A stretch of DNA of 49,375 nucleotides from Paracoccaceae bacterium (GTDB lineage Bacteria > Pseudomonadota > Alphaproteobacteria > Rhodobacterales > Rhodobacteraceae): positions 1-49,375 of the forward strand of contig CACLGX010000011.1 in the NCBI GenBank assembly GCA_902606585.1, written 5' to 3'. The notes below the pieces were generated by a model. The model was not told the DNA's origin, did no database searches, and was given only the letters and a program-made list of their open reading frames with translations. The position numbers and the translations under genes were made by a program. Below are positions 18,770 through 28,311 of this stretch, in pieces (the first letter of the stretch is position 1; each line of letters begins with the position of its first letter).

Positions 18770-20206
18770 TTAGTTGATCAATGCCAATAATTTATTCAAA
18801 CTCTCTTTGGCATCCCCGTAGAACATACGGGTATTTTCTTTAAAGAAAAGTGGGTTTTCAATACCAGAATAGCCCGTTCCCTGACCTCTTTTAGAGACAA
18901 AGACCTGTTTTGATTTCCAACATTCGAGCACTGGCATACCTGCGATAGGACTGTTTGGATCATCCTGGGCAGCTGGATTAACGATATCATTTGATCCAAT
19001 TACAATTGCTATATCGGTTGATGGAAAATCTTCGTTTATCTCGTCCATTTCCAAAACAATATCATATGGAACTTTTGCCTCAGCCAATAAAACGTTCATA
19101 TGACCAGGCAACCGGCCAGCCACTGGGTGAATAGCGAACCTAACTTCTTTTCCTTGGCCTCGAAGTCTTTTTGTTAACTCTGAAACCGCTTGCTGAGCTT
19201 GAGCGACAGCCATTCCATATCCCGGTATTATAATAACACTATCCGCATCATTCAAAGCAGCAGCAACTCCGTCTGCATCTATGGCGATTTGTTCGCCTTC
19301 AACCTCCATTGCCGGGCCAGAAGTTCCTCCAAAACCTCCTAAAATAACAGACACAAAAGACCTGTTCATCGCTTTACACATGATGTAACTCAAAATGGCG
19401 CCTGACGAGCCGACTAATGCTCCGACAACTATCAAAAGGTCATTGCCCAAACTGAACCCAATAGCTGCAGCCGCCCAACCCGAGTAGCTATTTAGCATTG
19501 AAACCACGACAGGCATATCAGCTCCACCTATACCCATGATAAGGTGGAATCCAATAAAGAATGCCATGAGTGTCATAATTACTACTGCCAGCAAACTTCC
19601 CGACTGAAGATACCAAATCAAACACAAAGCTGCGATTATAGCAGCACCGGCATTTAAAGCGTGACCACCTGGAAGTTTTGTAGCAGCAGATGTAACTTTT
19701 CCGGACAATTTTCCGTAAGCAATAACTGATCCAGTAAATGTTACAGCACCAATAAATACACCTAAAAACAACTCTACCCTGAGAATGCTCAATTCAATAG
19801 CTGATTTCTTAGCGATTAGAGCCGCAAAACCAGTAAGATCTTTTGCAGTACCTGCTTCCTTAGCTATTGCAACATTACCCATTTCAAAGTCGGCAATAAA
19901 TCCTACAAAAACAGCCGCTAGACCCACAAGGGCGTGCATTCCGGCCACCAGCTCAGGCATTTGGGTCATTTCGACCCTAGACGCCAGCATATAACCAATG
20001 ATACCACCACCCGCTATGAGAATTATAGAGAAAAACCATAAGCCAGAACCAGGGCCTATCAAAGTTGCAAAAACGGCTAAAGCCATTCCAACGATACCGT
20101 ACCAAACGGCTCGTTTAGCGCTTTCTTGTCCAGATAATCCACCTAAAGAAAGAATGAAAAGAATAGCTGCAACAACGTAAGCAGCAGTTGTAAAACCTAA
20201 ATCCAT
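18770..20206 (-). CDS. pntB: NAD(P) transhydrogenase subunit beta
   Basis: Membrane subunit of proton-translocating transhydrogenase, which uses the proton gradient to reduce NADP+ with NADH. It has 478 residues. About the first 290 form a run of membrane helices that includes H91, the position of the key proton-path histidine in the E. coli beta subunit. The C-terminal domain binds NADP(H), with the fingerprint [10 protein letters not shown] at 329-338. It follows pntA by 15 bases on the same strand, with AAGGGC before the ATG. The 206 bases beyond its stop hold no gene and no convincing terminator; they must include the promoter of the M20 hydrolase gene. Confidence 0.96.
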   Translation of the reverse strand: MDLGFTTAAYVVAAILFILSLGGLSGQESAKRAVWYGIVGMALAVFATLIGPGSGLWFFSIILIAGGGIIGYMLASRVEMTQMPELVAGMHALVGLAAVFVGFIADFEMGNVAIAKEAGTAKDLTGFAALIAKKSAIELSILRVELFLGVFIGAVTFTGSVIAYGKLSGKVTSAATKLPGGHALNAGAAIIAALCLIWYLQSGSLLAVVIMTLMAFFIGFHLIMGIGGADMPVVVSMLNSYSGWAAAAIGFSLGNDLLIVVGALVGSSGAILSYIMCKAMNRSFVSVILGGFGGTSGPAMEVEGEQIAIDADGVAAALNDADSVIIIPGYGMAVAQAQQAVSELTKRLRGQGKEVRFAIHPVAGRLPGHMNVLLAEAKVPYDIVLEMDEINEDFPSTDIAIVIGSNDIVNPAAQDDPNSPIAGMPVLECWKSKQVFVSKRGQGTGYSGIENPLFFKENTRMFYGDAKESLNKLLALIN

Positions 20207-20221
20207 CTTCTTGCCCTTCTT

Positions 20222-21793
20222 TTAAGACTTCTGAAACATGGCTAGCATGCGTCGCGTAACTAGAAACCCGCCGAAAATATTGATACCTGCCATGAAAACC
20301 GACAATGCAGCTAATATTATAACGAGAAATGATCCCGATCCTATTTGCATCAAGGCTCCCAGTATTATTATAGAAGAAATTGCATTAGTGACGGCCATTA
20401 AAGGTGTATGCAAAGAATGACTTACGTTCCAAATAACTTGGAACCCAACAAATACCGATAAAACAAAAACAATAAAATGCTGCATAAAGCTGACTGGTGC
20501 GATAAGACCCAGACCTAAAGTGAGTAAGGCACCTGTCGCTAGCAGAATTACTTGTTGTTTTGTTTGTGCTTTAAAAGCGTCCGCTTCTTGAGCCCTAATT
20601 TCTTCCGGCGTTAGCTCCTTTGGTTTCTCTTGGGATTTGGCCGCGATGGCCTGTACCTTAGGCGGTGGAGGTGGGTACGTTATTTCTTTTTTGAAAGTCA
20701 CAGTCGCACCGCGAATAACATCATCGTCCATATTGTGAACGACTACGCCATCCTTTTCTGGAGTCAGATCAGCCATCATATGACGAATGTTTGTGGAATA
20801 AAGAGATGACGCTTGGGCTGCCATACGGCTCGCAAAGTCGGTGTACCCAACAATAGTAACGCCATTATCGCTAACCACTTTTTCATCTTGGACGGTACCC
20901 TCAACATTGCCTCCCGCAGGGGCCGCTAAATCAACAATAACAGATCCTGGCTTCATTGACTTTACCATATCCTTAAGCCACAGTTTTGGAGCCTCTCTGT
21001 TTGGAATTAGCGCCGTGGTAATAACAATATCCATTTCAGGAGCGAGTTCTCGAAATTTAGCCAATTGCGCTTCTCTAAACTCAGGACTTGAGACTGCGGC
21101 ATAACCCCCAGTTTCTGCACCATCTTTCTGTTCCTCTTTGAAATCCAGATAGACAAACTCGGCTCCCATAGATTCAACCTGTTCAGCAACTTCAGGGCGC
21201 ACGTCGAATGCGTAAGTAATCGCGCCGAGCGATGTAGCTGTTCCAATCGCAGCCAAACCTGCGACGCCCGCGCCGACTATTAGTACCTTTGCTGGTGGAA
21301 CCTTACCTGCAGCGGTCACCTGACCTGTAAAAAAACGACCAAAATTGTTTCCTGCTTCTATTACTGCTCTGTAACCAGCTATATTAGCCATGGATGATAG
21401 CGCATCCATTTTTTGAGCCCGGCTTATCCGAGGAACCATTTCCATCGAAATCACGCTGGCGCCTTTTTTAGCAGCAGCCTGTAGCCCTTTATCATTTCCA
21501 GCCGGATTGAAAAAAGATATTAAAGTATGATCGGCAGTTAGACGCTTCATTTCGCCATCATCTGGCTCACGCACTTTTGCGACAACATCTACATCTTTCC
21601 AAAGGGCGGCCGCTGTTTTCTTAATTTCAACGCCTGCTTCGGAATATGCCTTATCTGAAAAACCAGCTAATAATCCAGCACCACTCTCAATGGCGCAATC
21701 ATATCCAAGTTTTTGTAGTTGAACTGCGCTATCTGGCGTCATTGCAACGCGCGCCTCGCCATCAAAAACCTCTTTTGGGGTACCTATTTTCAA
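20222..21793 (-). CDS. pntA: NAD(P) transhydrogenase subunit alpha
   Basis: NAD(H)-binding subunit of transhydrogenase. It is the one-piece form (about 523 residues), in which the soluble alanine-dehydrogenase-like part, with RVAMTPDS near the start and the Rossmann motif GAGVAGLAAIG at about 174-184, is fused to four C-terminal membrane helices. A proline-rich linker joins them (PPPPPK). I place the start at TTG 21791-21793. AGAGG then sits 8 bases upstream and the protein begins MKIGTPKEVF like Rhodobacter PntA. An ATG three codons earlier (21800-21802) directly abuts the AGAGG, leaving no room for initiation. First gene of pntA-pntB. Confidence 0.95.
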   Translation of the reverse strand: MKIGTPKEVFDGEARVAMTPDSAVQLQKLGYDCAIESGAGLLAGFSDKAYSEAGVEIKKTAAALWKDVDVVAKVREPDDGEMKRLTADHTLISFFNPAGNDKGLQAAAKKGASVISMEMVPRISRAQKMDALSSMANIAGYRAVIEAGNNFGRFFTGQVTAAGKVPPAKVLIVGAGVAGLAAIGTATSLGAITYAFDVRPEVAEQVESMGAEFVYLDFKEEQKDGAETGGYAAVSSPEFREAQLAKFRELAPEMDIVITTALIPNREAPKLWLKDMVKSMKPGSVIVDLAAPAGGNVEGTVQDEKVVSDNGVTIVGYTDFASRMAAQASSLYSTNIRHMMADLTPEKDGVVVHNMDDDVIRGATVTFKKEITYPPPPPKVQAIAAKSQEKPKELTPEEIRAQEADAFKAQTKQQVILLATGALLTLGLGLIAPVSFMQHFIVFVLSVFVGFQVIWNVSHSLHTPLMAVTNAISSIIILGALMQIGSGSFLVIILAALSVFMAGINIFGGFLVTRRMLAMFQKS

Positions 21794-21907
21794 AGTTGTC
21801 ATCCTCTTTTTTCAAAGTGTAATCCAGTAGGTATCAACACATAATCAAAACTAATTTCACTGATCAGTCGCCATACGCTATTGATAAACATGGTGCAAGT
21901 CTATTTG

Positions 21908-21923
21908 ACCGATAATAATCGGT
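21908..21923. promoter_or_regulatory. Inverted repeat ACCGAT-AATA-ATCGGT upstream of pntA
   Basis: Perfect 6-bp arms around 4 bases, about 115 bases before the pntA start, in a 230-base gap. A 10-bp palindrome ACTGATCAGT lies nearer the gene at 21859-21868. On the minus strand no T run follows either, so they look more like protein sites than terminators. No matching regulator is identified. Confidence 0.35.
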
Positions 21924-22030
21924 AATTCTCCGTAAGTTTCACCCTGAACATTCCTTAAATGGTTCAATAAAATAGATTTTCAACCTAATAAAAGAAAAGT
22001 TTAGTCTTATCGAAAAAAAATAACTGAAGG

Positions 22031-22984
22031 TTATTCAAATTCCATTTCTTCGAACACGCGACCCGCATTTCTCTTGGCAAGCTCTTCAAATGTATCCAAT
22101 GAACGCCAACGTTCTTGATCTACATAAAATGCTTCGGCCAAATCACCACCTTTGTCTAGTACCTCCGATACTTTTGCCCGCAGGTCTAAAAGATAATTTC
22201 TTGTAAATCTGGTTACTTGCGCCATGTTTGTTGGATGTCCATGGCCAGGGATGACATAGGTTGCATTTAAAGGCGCAAACTCTTCGTCCCATGTTTCTAA
22301 CCAACATTTGGTACAAGTATTTTCAAAAATAGGAAGCATTCTCTCGTGAAAAGCCATGTCACCAGCTATCATTAAAGATAGCTGCGGCAACCAAACTTGA
22401 GCATCACCAGGGCCATGGGCAGGGCCCAAATGAAGCACATGAAATTCCAAACCACCTAAATTAAAAATAATCTTTTCTGAAAAACTTTTATTAGGAATAA
22501 CCACTTCTGTTCCAACTGCTTTGTCCCTATTATAAGATTTCATTCGCTCTAAAATTGTATAACTATTTTCTTCAATTTCATGGATAGCATCTTCATGGGC
22601 CAGAATATCAACGCCGAGTTGCGACCAATATAAATTTCCCAGTATTGCATGACCTTGTCCGTTTTCATTGATGACGAGTTTTACTGGTTGATCAGTGATA
22701 GTTTTTATTTCCTCATGAAGAGCTGAAGCAAGTCTCACTGAAGCGCCAGAATTAATAACAACAACGCCATCAGTAGTTATCACAAAAGATAAATTATTGT
22801 TGTGACCAGAATTTTCATATGTGGGAGGTGCCGTCGCTCCAATTGCTGAAAAAACATTAGGGATAACCTCGACTGGTTTGTTGTATAATTCTGACTGGGG
22901 ATATTTATCTTTTATATCTTCACTAGCTAAAACAACCGAATTCAAACTCCAAAACACAATCACCAGACAATTTAAAATTTTCAT
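22031..22984 (-). CDS. Exported metallo-beta-lactamase-fold protein with an altered metal site
   Basis: A Sec signal peptide is visible at 1-20 (hydrophobic core, likely cut after VLA), so the 317-residue protein should act in the periplasm. The body follows the MBL fold and resembles the SoxH / quinoprotein-associated zinc hydrolase group. The hallmark HxHxDH is not there. In INENGQGHAILGN the four ligand positions read N108, Q110, H112 and A113. The later ligands are kept: H190 in GPAHGPGD, D209 in AGDM and H248 in PGHGH. A CxxC pair (C224, C227) lies in an insertion. It may bind one metal, bind it differently, or have lost hydrolase activity. It is a single gene, divergent from the SDR gene. 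Confidence 0.8.
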   Translation of the reverse strand: MKILNCLVIVFWSLNSVVLASEDIKDKYPQSELYNKPVEVIPNVFSAIGATAPPTYENSGHNNNLSFVITTDGVVVINSGASVRLASALHEEIKTITDQPVKLVINENGQGHAILGNLYWSQLGVDILAHEDAIHEIEENSYTILERMKSYNRDKAVGTEVVIPNKSFSEKIIFNLGGLEFHVLHLGPAHGPGDAQVWLPQLSLMIAGDMAFHERMLPIFENTCTKCWLETWDEEFAPLNATYVIPGHGHPTNMAQVTRFTRNYLLDLRAKVSEVLDKGGDLAEAFYVDQERWRSLDTFEELAKRNAGRVFEEMEFE

Positions 22985-23105
22985 TTGTTCGTCGCCAAAT
23001 AAATAAATCTAAACATACAAGAAAACTTCCTTTGATTTGAGTTAGAGCAATTTACTATTGCTACCCACTTTTTTTCAATTACTTTCTCACCAAGATGGTG
23101 CTTTG

Positions 23106-23858
23106 ATGATAAAAAACAAACATGTATTAATAACCGGGGGTGGATCCGGAATAGGTCAAGCAATTGCATTATTATTTGCAGACGAAGGTGCTACAGTAAC
23201 GATTACCGGCCGAAGATCAAAGGCGCTTGAAGAAGTTGCAGATGAAAGAGCAAATATTTCTGCTTTTCAAATGGATGTATCCAACGAAAAACAAGTTATA
23301 TCCGTGATATCCCAAGCAGTATCCCAATGTGGGCCCATACAGGTTTGCGTGGCAAATGCCGGGATCGCAGAAGGAAAGAAACTCCAAAACACTGATTTAG
23401 ATTTTTGGCAAAAAATAATGGGGACAAACCTTGATGGCACATTCCTAACCATTAGAGAGTCAATGAAGTCAATGCTGGAAGCGGAGTGGGGTCGTGTAAT
23501 TGCAATCTCTTCAATAGCAGGCATCAAAGGATTAAAAGGGGCCGGTGCCTATAGCGCCTCAAAACACGGAGTATTGGGTTTAATCAAGACTTACAGCGAG
23601 GAATACATGGGTGGATCAATTACATTCAATGCTATTTGTCCAGGCTACGTGGACACACCAATTGTGGACGCAAATGTAAAATCAATGGTGTCAAAAGGAA
23701 TTAGTGAAGAAGATGCCCGTAAAATGATGGTGGACGCAAATCGCCATAAAAGATTAATCCAAACAGACGAAGTTGCCCAGACAGCGTTGTGGCTTTGTAG
23801 CCAAGCAGCAAAAAGCATTAATGGGCAGGCCATTGAAATCGCCGGTGGTAAAGTATGA
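23106..23858 (+). CDS. Short-chain dehydrogenase/reductase (SDR), substrate unknown
   Basis: Classical SDR of 250 residues. The nucleotide fingerprint TGGGSGIG (10-17) is followed by NAG (84-86) and the catalytic set S136, Y149 and K153 (YSASK). The arginines after beta-strand 2 (TGRRSK, 34-39) suggest preference for NADP(H). I chose ATG 23106, which starts MIKNKHVLITGG; a TTG at 23058 would add 16 atypical residues. The gene overlaps kynU by ATGA, so the two are translated together. The SDR may act on a tryptophan-pathway or related hydroxy/keto compound, but similar proteins include 3-oxoacyl and 3-hydroxybutyrate dehydrogenases. Confidence 0.86.
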   Translation: MIKNKHVLITGGGSGIGQAIALLFADEGATVTITGRRSKALEEVADERANISAFQMDVSNEKQVISVISQAVSQCGPIQVCVANAGIAEGKKLQNTDLDFWQKIMGTNLDGTFLTIRESMKSMLEAEWGRVIAISSIAGIKGLKGAGAYSASKHGVLGLIKTYSEEYMGGSITFNAICPGYVDTPIVDANVKSMVSKGISEEDARKMMVDANRHKRLIQTDEVAQTALWLCSQAAKSINGQAIEIAGGKV

Positions 23859-25048
23859 GTGACTTTTTTAAGACAAAATCACAATTTCACCTACCCAAGG
23901 GAATTATTTACTTGGACGGAAACTCTCTTGGACCACTCCCTAAAAAAGCCCAAGATCGAATTCAGCATACTCTAAATTATGAATGGGGTGAGATGCTGGT
24001 AACTGGATGGAACAAAGCGGGATGGATGGAACAGCCAAATAAGGTGGGCGATAGGATAGCAAAGCTAATCGGAGCCACTTCCAAAACAGTTACTGTCGGT
24101 GACACACTATCCATTAAAGTTTTTCAAGCTCTTGCAAGTGCCACAAATTATCAAAAGAAAAGGAAAGTTTTACTCACCGACTCCAGCAATTTCCCTTCAG
24201 ATATTTACGCGGCGCAAGGTCTAGTAAATATGTTACAGGAAGATCACCAAGTTAAAATTGTCCGCACAGATAACTTAATTGATAATATCAACGAAAATGT
24301 TGCAGCCGTTTTTTTTACCGAAGTAGACTATAAAACTGGGCGTCGATATGATGCTAAAAAAATCATAAAAGCAGCAAAACAAAATGGATCTCTGGTAGTC
24401 TTAGATTTAGCACATTCAGCTGGCGCTATCGATACGAATTTGACTGAATTGGAGGTAGATTTAGCAGTTGGTTGTACATATAAGTATTTAAATGGTGGTC
24501 CTGGATCACCGGCATTCATTTATGTAAACCCTAATTTAGTCAACTCATTGGACCCGTGTCTATCCGGTTGGTTAGGCCACAAAAATCCTTTTGATTTTTC
24601 CTTAAAATATTATCCAGCATCTGGGATCGATAGAATGCGAGTGGGCACTCCTCCAGTAATTGCTATGGCGGCTCTGGAGGCGTCACTTGATATTTGGGAA
24701 ACCGTAAATATTAAAGATGTTAGAGAAACTTCTATCCAACTCACCAATCAATTCATAAAGGGTGTAGAGCAAAAATGTCCAATGTTGCAATTAATTACAC
24801 CTCGCGCACCTGAAAAGCGTGGAAGCCAAGTATCTTTCTCTTTTGAGCATGGATATGCTGCTATGCAGGCGTGTATTGAGCGTGGAGTGATTGGGGATTT
24901 TAGAGCACCTGACGTGATGAGATTTGGATTTACACCTCTATTCATTGATAGCCAAGACGTCGAAAGGGCAACAGAAACCTTGGCAGAAATAATGTCCAAA
25001 GATTTATGGAATGACCCTAAATTTCAAAAAAGAAATAAGGTAACTTAA
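23855..25048 (+). CDS. kynU: Kynureninase
   Basis: PLP enzyme of the aminotransferase class V fold that splits kynurenine into anthranilate and alanine in tryptophan breakdown. It has 397 residues. YLDGNSLGPLPK near the start (19-30) is a kynureninase hallmark. The PLP lysine is K210 in CTYKYLNGGPGSPAF, and D184 in LDLAHSAGA binds the pyridine nitrogen. The start overlaps the SDR stop (ATGA). Tryptophan dioxygenase and kynurenine formamidase are not in the window. Its stop codon directly abuts the stop of the convergent hydrolase gene, with no spare base. Confidence 0.94.
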   Translation: MSDFFKTKSQFHLPKGIIYLDGNSLGPLPKKAQDRIQHTLNYEWGEMLVTGWNKAGWMEQPNKVGDRIAKLIGATSKTVTVGDTLSIKVFQALASATNYQKKRKVLLTDSSNFPSDIYAAQGLVNMLQEDHQVKIVRTDNLIDNINENVAAVFFTEVDYKTGRRYDAKKIIKAAKQNGSLVVLDLAHSAGAIDTNLTELEVDLAVGCTYKYLNGGPGSPAFIYVNPNLVNSLDPCLSGWLGHKNPFDFSLKYYPASGIDRMRVGTPPVIAMAALEASLDIWETVNIKDVRETSIQLTNQFIKGVEQKCPMLQLITPRAPEKRGSQVSFSFEHGYAAMQACIERGVIGDFRAPDVMRFGFTPLFIDSQDVERATETLAEIMSKDLWNDPKFQKRNKVT

Positions 25049-25807
25049 TCAGGAGTTTCGGTAGCTGTGAAAATCACGAGTTGCCTTACCAAATGCCTCG
25101 AACAAAGGTTTTGACACGGGGTCTTGTGATGCGCAATATTCAGGGTGCCACTGAACGGAAAGTGTGAATCCCGGAGCATCAGCAATGTATAGTGCTTCTG
25201 GGGTGCCATCTTGTGCATAACCGTCAATGACAACTCTTTTACCCGGCTTCATTATTCCTTGCCCATGCAAAGTATTTGTTAAGACCCTATTTTTCCCAAA
25301 TAATTTTTTAAATGGACCCTCGTCTGAAACTGTTACCTCATGCCTTAAAGCAAATTTTTCCTCCAAAGTGCCATCGGGAGGCATTCTATGATTATCTCTA
25401 TCAGGGATATCCCTAATTTCAGGATGCAACTCGCTACCAAAAGCAACTGCCACCTCTTGAAAACCACGGCAAATTCCAAAAATAGGCTGTCCAATTTCTA
25501 CGCAATTTCTAATAAGGGAAAGACTTACAGCATCACGCGCTCTATCAAATTCTCCGTGAGCTTCAGTTTCCTTAATACCGTATTCTGATGGATGAACGTT
25601 TGGTCTACCACCAGTAAATAAAAAGCCATCACAGACCCTCATAAGTTCGTCTACACTGACAAACCTTGGGTCACTAGGTATGATAAGAGGAGTTGCATCG
25701 CATAAATCAACGATTGCTTCACAGTTCATTGTTCCAGCTGCATGGGCTGGATACTGATCATTAATCAGATAAAAATTTCCCATTATGCCAATTACAGGGC
25801 GTGACAT
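25049..25807 (-). CDS. Class I glutamine amidotransferase-like hydrolase (peptidase C26, gamma-glutamyl-GABA hydrolase type)
   Basis: Stand-alone hydrolase related to PuuD, which frees GABA from gamma-glutamyl-GABA. In 252 residues the catalytic triad is visible: C113 in FGICRGFQ, and H221 and E223 in QWHPEY. There is no attached synthetase domain. It lies 131 bases downstream of malate synthase on the same strand, but no polyamine-pathway genes are near, so the natural gamma-glutamyl substrate is a guess. The ATG at 25805-25807 begins MSRPVIGIMG, typical of the family. Confidence 0.85.
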   Translation of the reverse strand: MSRPVIGIMGNFYLINDQYPAHAAGTMNCEAIVDLCDATPLIIPSDPRFVSVDELMRVCDGFLFTGGRPNVHPSEYGIKETEAHGEFDRARDAVSLSLIRNCVEIGQPIFGICRGFQEVAVAFGSELHPEIRDIPDRDNHRMPPDGTLEEKFALRHEVTVSDEGPFKKLFGKNRVLTNTLHGQGIMKPGKRVVIDGYAQDGTPEALYIADAPGFTLSVQWHPEYCASQDPVSKPLFEAFGKATRDFHSYRNS

Positions 25808-25938
25808 TTCATAATCCCTCTCGTGGGCACAACTAAACAGATTTTGAATGATCCGTAAACGAACTACCGTTGATTTCCCCTAGAAACAACGAGTTCAACG
25901 TAAAATTGTCCAATTATTAAGCATTGAAGCTAAAATAA

Positions 25939-28080
25939 TCAAAATTTACGTTTTAGTTCCAAACGCCATCTATGCAGGATTGGTTCTGTATAACCAGAAG
26001 GTTGGATCTCGCCGCTAAATATTAAGTCATATGCAGCTAGGAAAGCTTCAGTATCAAAAGTAGGCGACATGGGTCTATAATTCATATCATCGGCATTTTG
26101 TGAGTCCACAACCGCTGCCATTTTTTTAAGGGTGTTAACGACCAAATCATGGTCCACGAAATTATGGCAAAGCCAATTACTCAAGCTCTGGGCTGATATT
26201 CTACAGGTTGCCCTGTCTTCCATTAGCTGCACATTGTGGATATCAGGAACTTTGGAACACCCAATTCCATGGTCGACCCAGCGAACAACATATCCCAAAA
26301 TTCCCTGACAATTGTTTTCAATTTCGCTCTGAATTTCGCTTTCTGTCAATTTGTCACCCGACTGAACCGGTATTTGTAATAAGTCGTCTAGGGAGCTTTG
26401 CATTGCAATTGACCGTATTTCATCTTGTCGATTTTTGACATCAATTTTGTGATAATGGGTAGCGTGTAAAGTCGCAGCTGTTGGTGACGGAACCCAAGCG
26501 CAATTAGCGCCAGCTAGTGGGTGTTCGGCCTTTTGTTTAAGCATATCTGACATTTGGTCAGGCATTGCCCACATGCCTTTTCCAATTTGGGCTCTTCCCT
26601 GCAATCCACATTTTAGACCTATTTCGACGTTTCTGTTTTCATATGCCTGTATCCAGGACATCGTTTTCATATCGCTTTTTCGAACCATCGGGCCAGCTTT
26701 CATACTGGTATGAATTTCATCACCGGTACGATCTAAGAAACCAGTATTAATAAACACAACCCGCGATTTAGCAGCCCGGATACACTCGGATAAGTTAACA
26801 GATGTCCGGCGTTCCTCGTCCATTATACCCAGTTTTACGGTATATAATGGAAGCCCCAGTATATCTTCAACTAGCTCAAACGTCCGACATGCAAACGCCA
26901 CTTCGTCGGGACCATGCATTTTAGGCTTTACAATGTAAACTGATCCGACAGACGAATTACCTCCAATGCGATTTATGTCATGCAGTGCTATTGTGACAGT
27001 ACACATAGCATCAAGAAGACCCTCAAATACTTCATCGCCGTTGTGATCAAGTACTGTTGGCGTAGTCATTAAATGGCCAACATTTCTTACCAACATTAAA
27101 CTTCTACTCTTTAAAGTGGCACATTTCCCAGAGGGCAAACAGTATGAAAAGTCGTCATTCAATTTTCGCGTAAAGGTTTTATCTCCCTTTGATATTTTCT
27201 CAGTCAAATTGCCTTTCATCATCCCAAGCCAGTTTCGATAAGCAATAATTTTGTCCGAAGCATCAACAGCAGAAATACTATCCTCACAATCCATAATAGT
27301 TGATATAGCTGATTCAATCACGATATCCGAAATTCCAGCTAAATCAGACTGCCCAACTTCGCTATTTCGATCAAATTCGATCCGTACATGTAAATTGTTA
27401 TTGCGTAAAACAACGCAAGAAGGTTGAAGAGGTTTTCCAACGTATCCGACGAAACTATTGGTCGACTTCAACTGGTTATCGGATAGATCAAGACAACCAT
27501 TCTTAACTGCCACCTCAGTTACATTGCTCCAAGAGCTATTTATTAGTGGAAAAGTGTCATCAAGAAATTTGCGGCCCCACTCAATTACTTTTTTCCCCCT
27601 ATTTTTGTTATAGGCAATTGCCTTTTCGACTGGTTTTATCGCATCAGTCCCATATAGAGCATCGTACAGAGAGCCCCAACGCGCATTTGCTGCATTTAAT
27701 GCAAAGCGAGCATTCATAATCGGTACAACTAGCTGAGGACCTGCAATTTTTGATATTTCAGGATCTACTTGCTTAGTGTCGATAGAGAATGGCTCCTTCT
27801 CTGGTACGATATAGCCAATTGAATATAAAAAGCTTTTGTAGTCAGCGGATTTGAATTCCCTACCCTTGTTCGCCGTGTGCCATTGATTTATTTGACGTTG
27901 AAAATAAGTTCGCCTTTCCAACAGTTGCTTATTTGTCGGAGTGAGCTCTTTGACCAATCTTGCAAGGCCCGCCCAAAACTTATCTGCCTCAACAGTTGTC
28001 TCAGGCAAAACCTCTTGCTCAATAAAATCAACAAATTCAGTTGAAATTTTTATTCCAAATTTGTTTTCTAAATGTAACAT
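25939..28080 (-). CDS. glcB: Malate synthase G
   Basis: Condenses glyoxylate with acetyl-CoA to malate, the second step of the glyoxylate shunt. Its 713 residues fit the monomeric G form (about 720) rather than the shorter A form. The conserved C-terminal half shows CGLQGRAQIGKGMWAMPDQM and WVPSPTAATLHATHYH, and MNYRPMSPTF lies near the end. The ATG follows AGGGTGA by a few bases. Isocitrate lyase is not in the window. It could serve acetate or glycolate/glyoxylate use; a glycolate-type oxidase lies 13 kb away. A strong inverted repeat sits about 60-85 bases before its start. Confidence 0.96.
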   Translation of the reverse strand: MLHLENKFGIKISTEFVDFIEQEVLPETTVEADKFWAGLARLVKELTPTNKQLLERRTYFQRQINQWHTANKGREFKSADYKSFLYSIGYIVPEKEPFSIDTKQVDPEISKIAGPQLVVPIMNARFALNAANARWGSLYDALYGTDAIKPVEKAIAYNKNRGKKVIEWGRKFLDDTFPLINSSWSNVTEVAVKNGCLDLSDNQLKSTNSFVGYVGKPLQPSCVVLRNNNLHVRIEFDRNSEVGQSDLAGISDIVIESAISTIMDCEDSISAVDASDKIIAYRNWLGMMKGNLTEKISKGDKTFTRKLNDDFSYCLPSGKCATLKSRSLMLVRNVGHLMTTPTVLDHNGDEVFEGLLDAMCTVTIALHDINRIGGNSSVGSVYIVKPKMHGPDEVAFACRTFELVEDILGLPLYTVKLGIMDEERRTSVNLSECIRAAKSRVVFINTGFLDRTGDEIHTSMKAGPMVRKSDMKTMSWIQAYENRNVEIGLKCGLQGRAQIGKGMWAMPDQMSDMLKQKAEHPLAGANCAWVPSPTAATLHATHYHKIDVKNRQDEIRSIAMQSSLDDLLQIPVQSGDKLTESEIQSEIENNCQGILGYVVRWVDHGIGCSKVPDIHNVQLMEDRATCRISAQSLSNWLCHNFVDHDLVVNTLKKMAAVVDSQNADDMNYRPMSPTFDTEAFLAAYDLIFSGEIQPSGYTEPILHRWRLELKRKF

Positions 28081-28137
28081 TTGATCACCCTGGAAAACCT
28101 CAAATGATCATTTAGATGCCTTAACACCAAAGTCCAT

Positions 28138-28164
28138 AAATTGGTTATATTTTTTAACCAATTT
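28138..28164. promoter_or_regulatory. Ten-bp inverted repeat upstream of glcB, candidate operator
   Basis: AAATTGGTTA and TAACCAATTT are perfect arms separated by 7 bases. The TTGGT...ACCAA core recalls sites of FadR/PdhR-type GntR repressors, although the spacing here is wider. A TATAAC hexamer lies within it on the minus strand and could be a glcB -10 box. It also resembles a hairpin with a T-rich tail on the plus strand, but no plus-strand gene precedes it. Confidence 0.45.
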
Positions 28165-28311
28165 TCTTATTTTTAGAAGATTTCCTACATCTGTCACTGC
28201 AAAATTTAACGTTAGGCCAGCTCCTTTCCCACTTTTTTCTCCATACGAAAGGCAAACCGCACGCGCTACATGTCTTTTGCGCCAGATTGATTTTTTTTCG
28301 CATCTTTGCCA

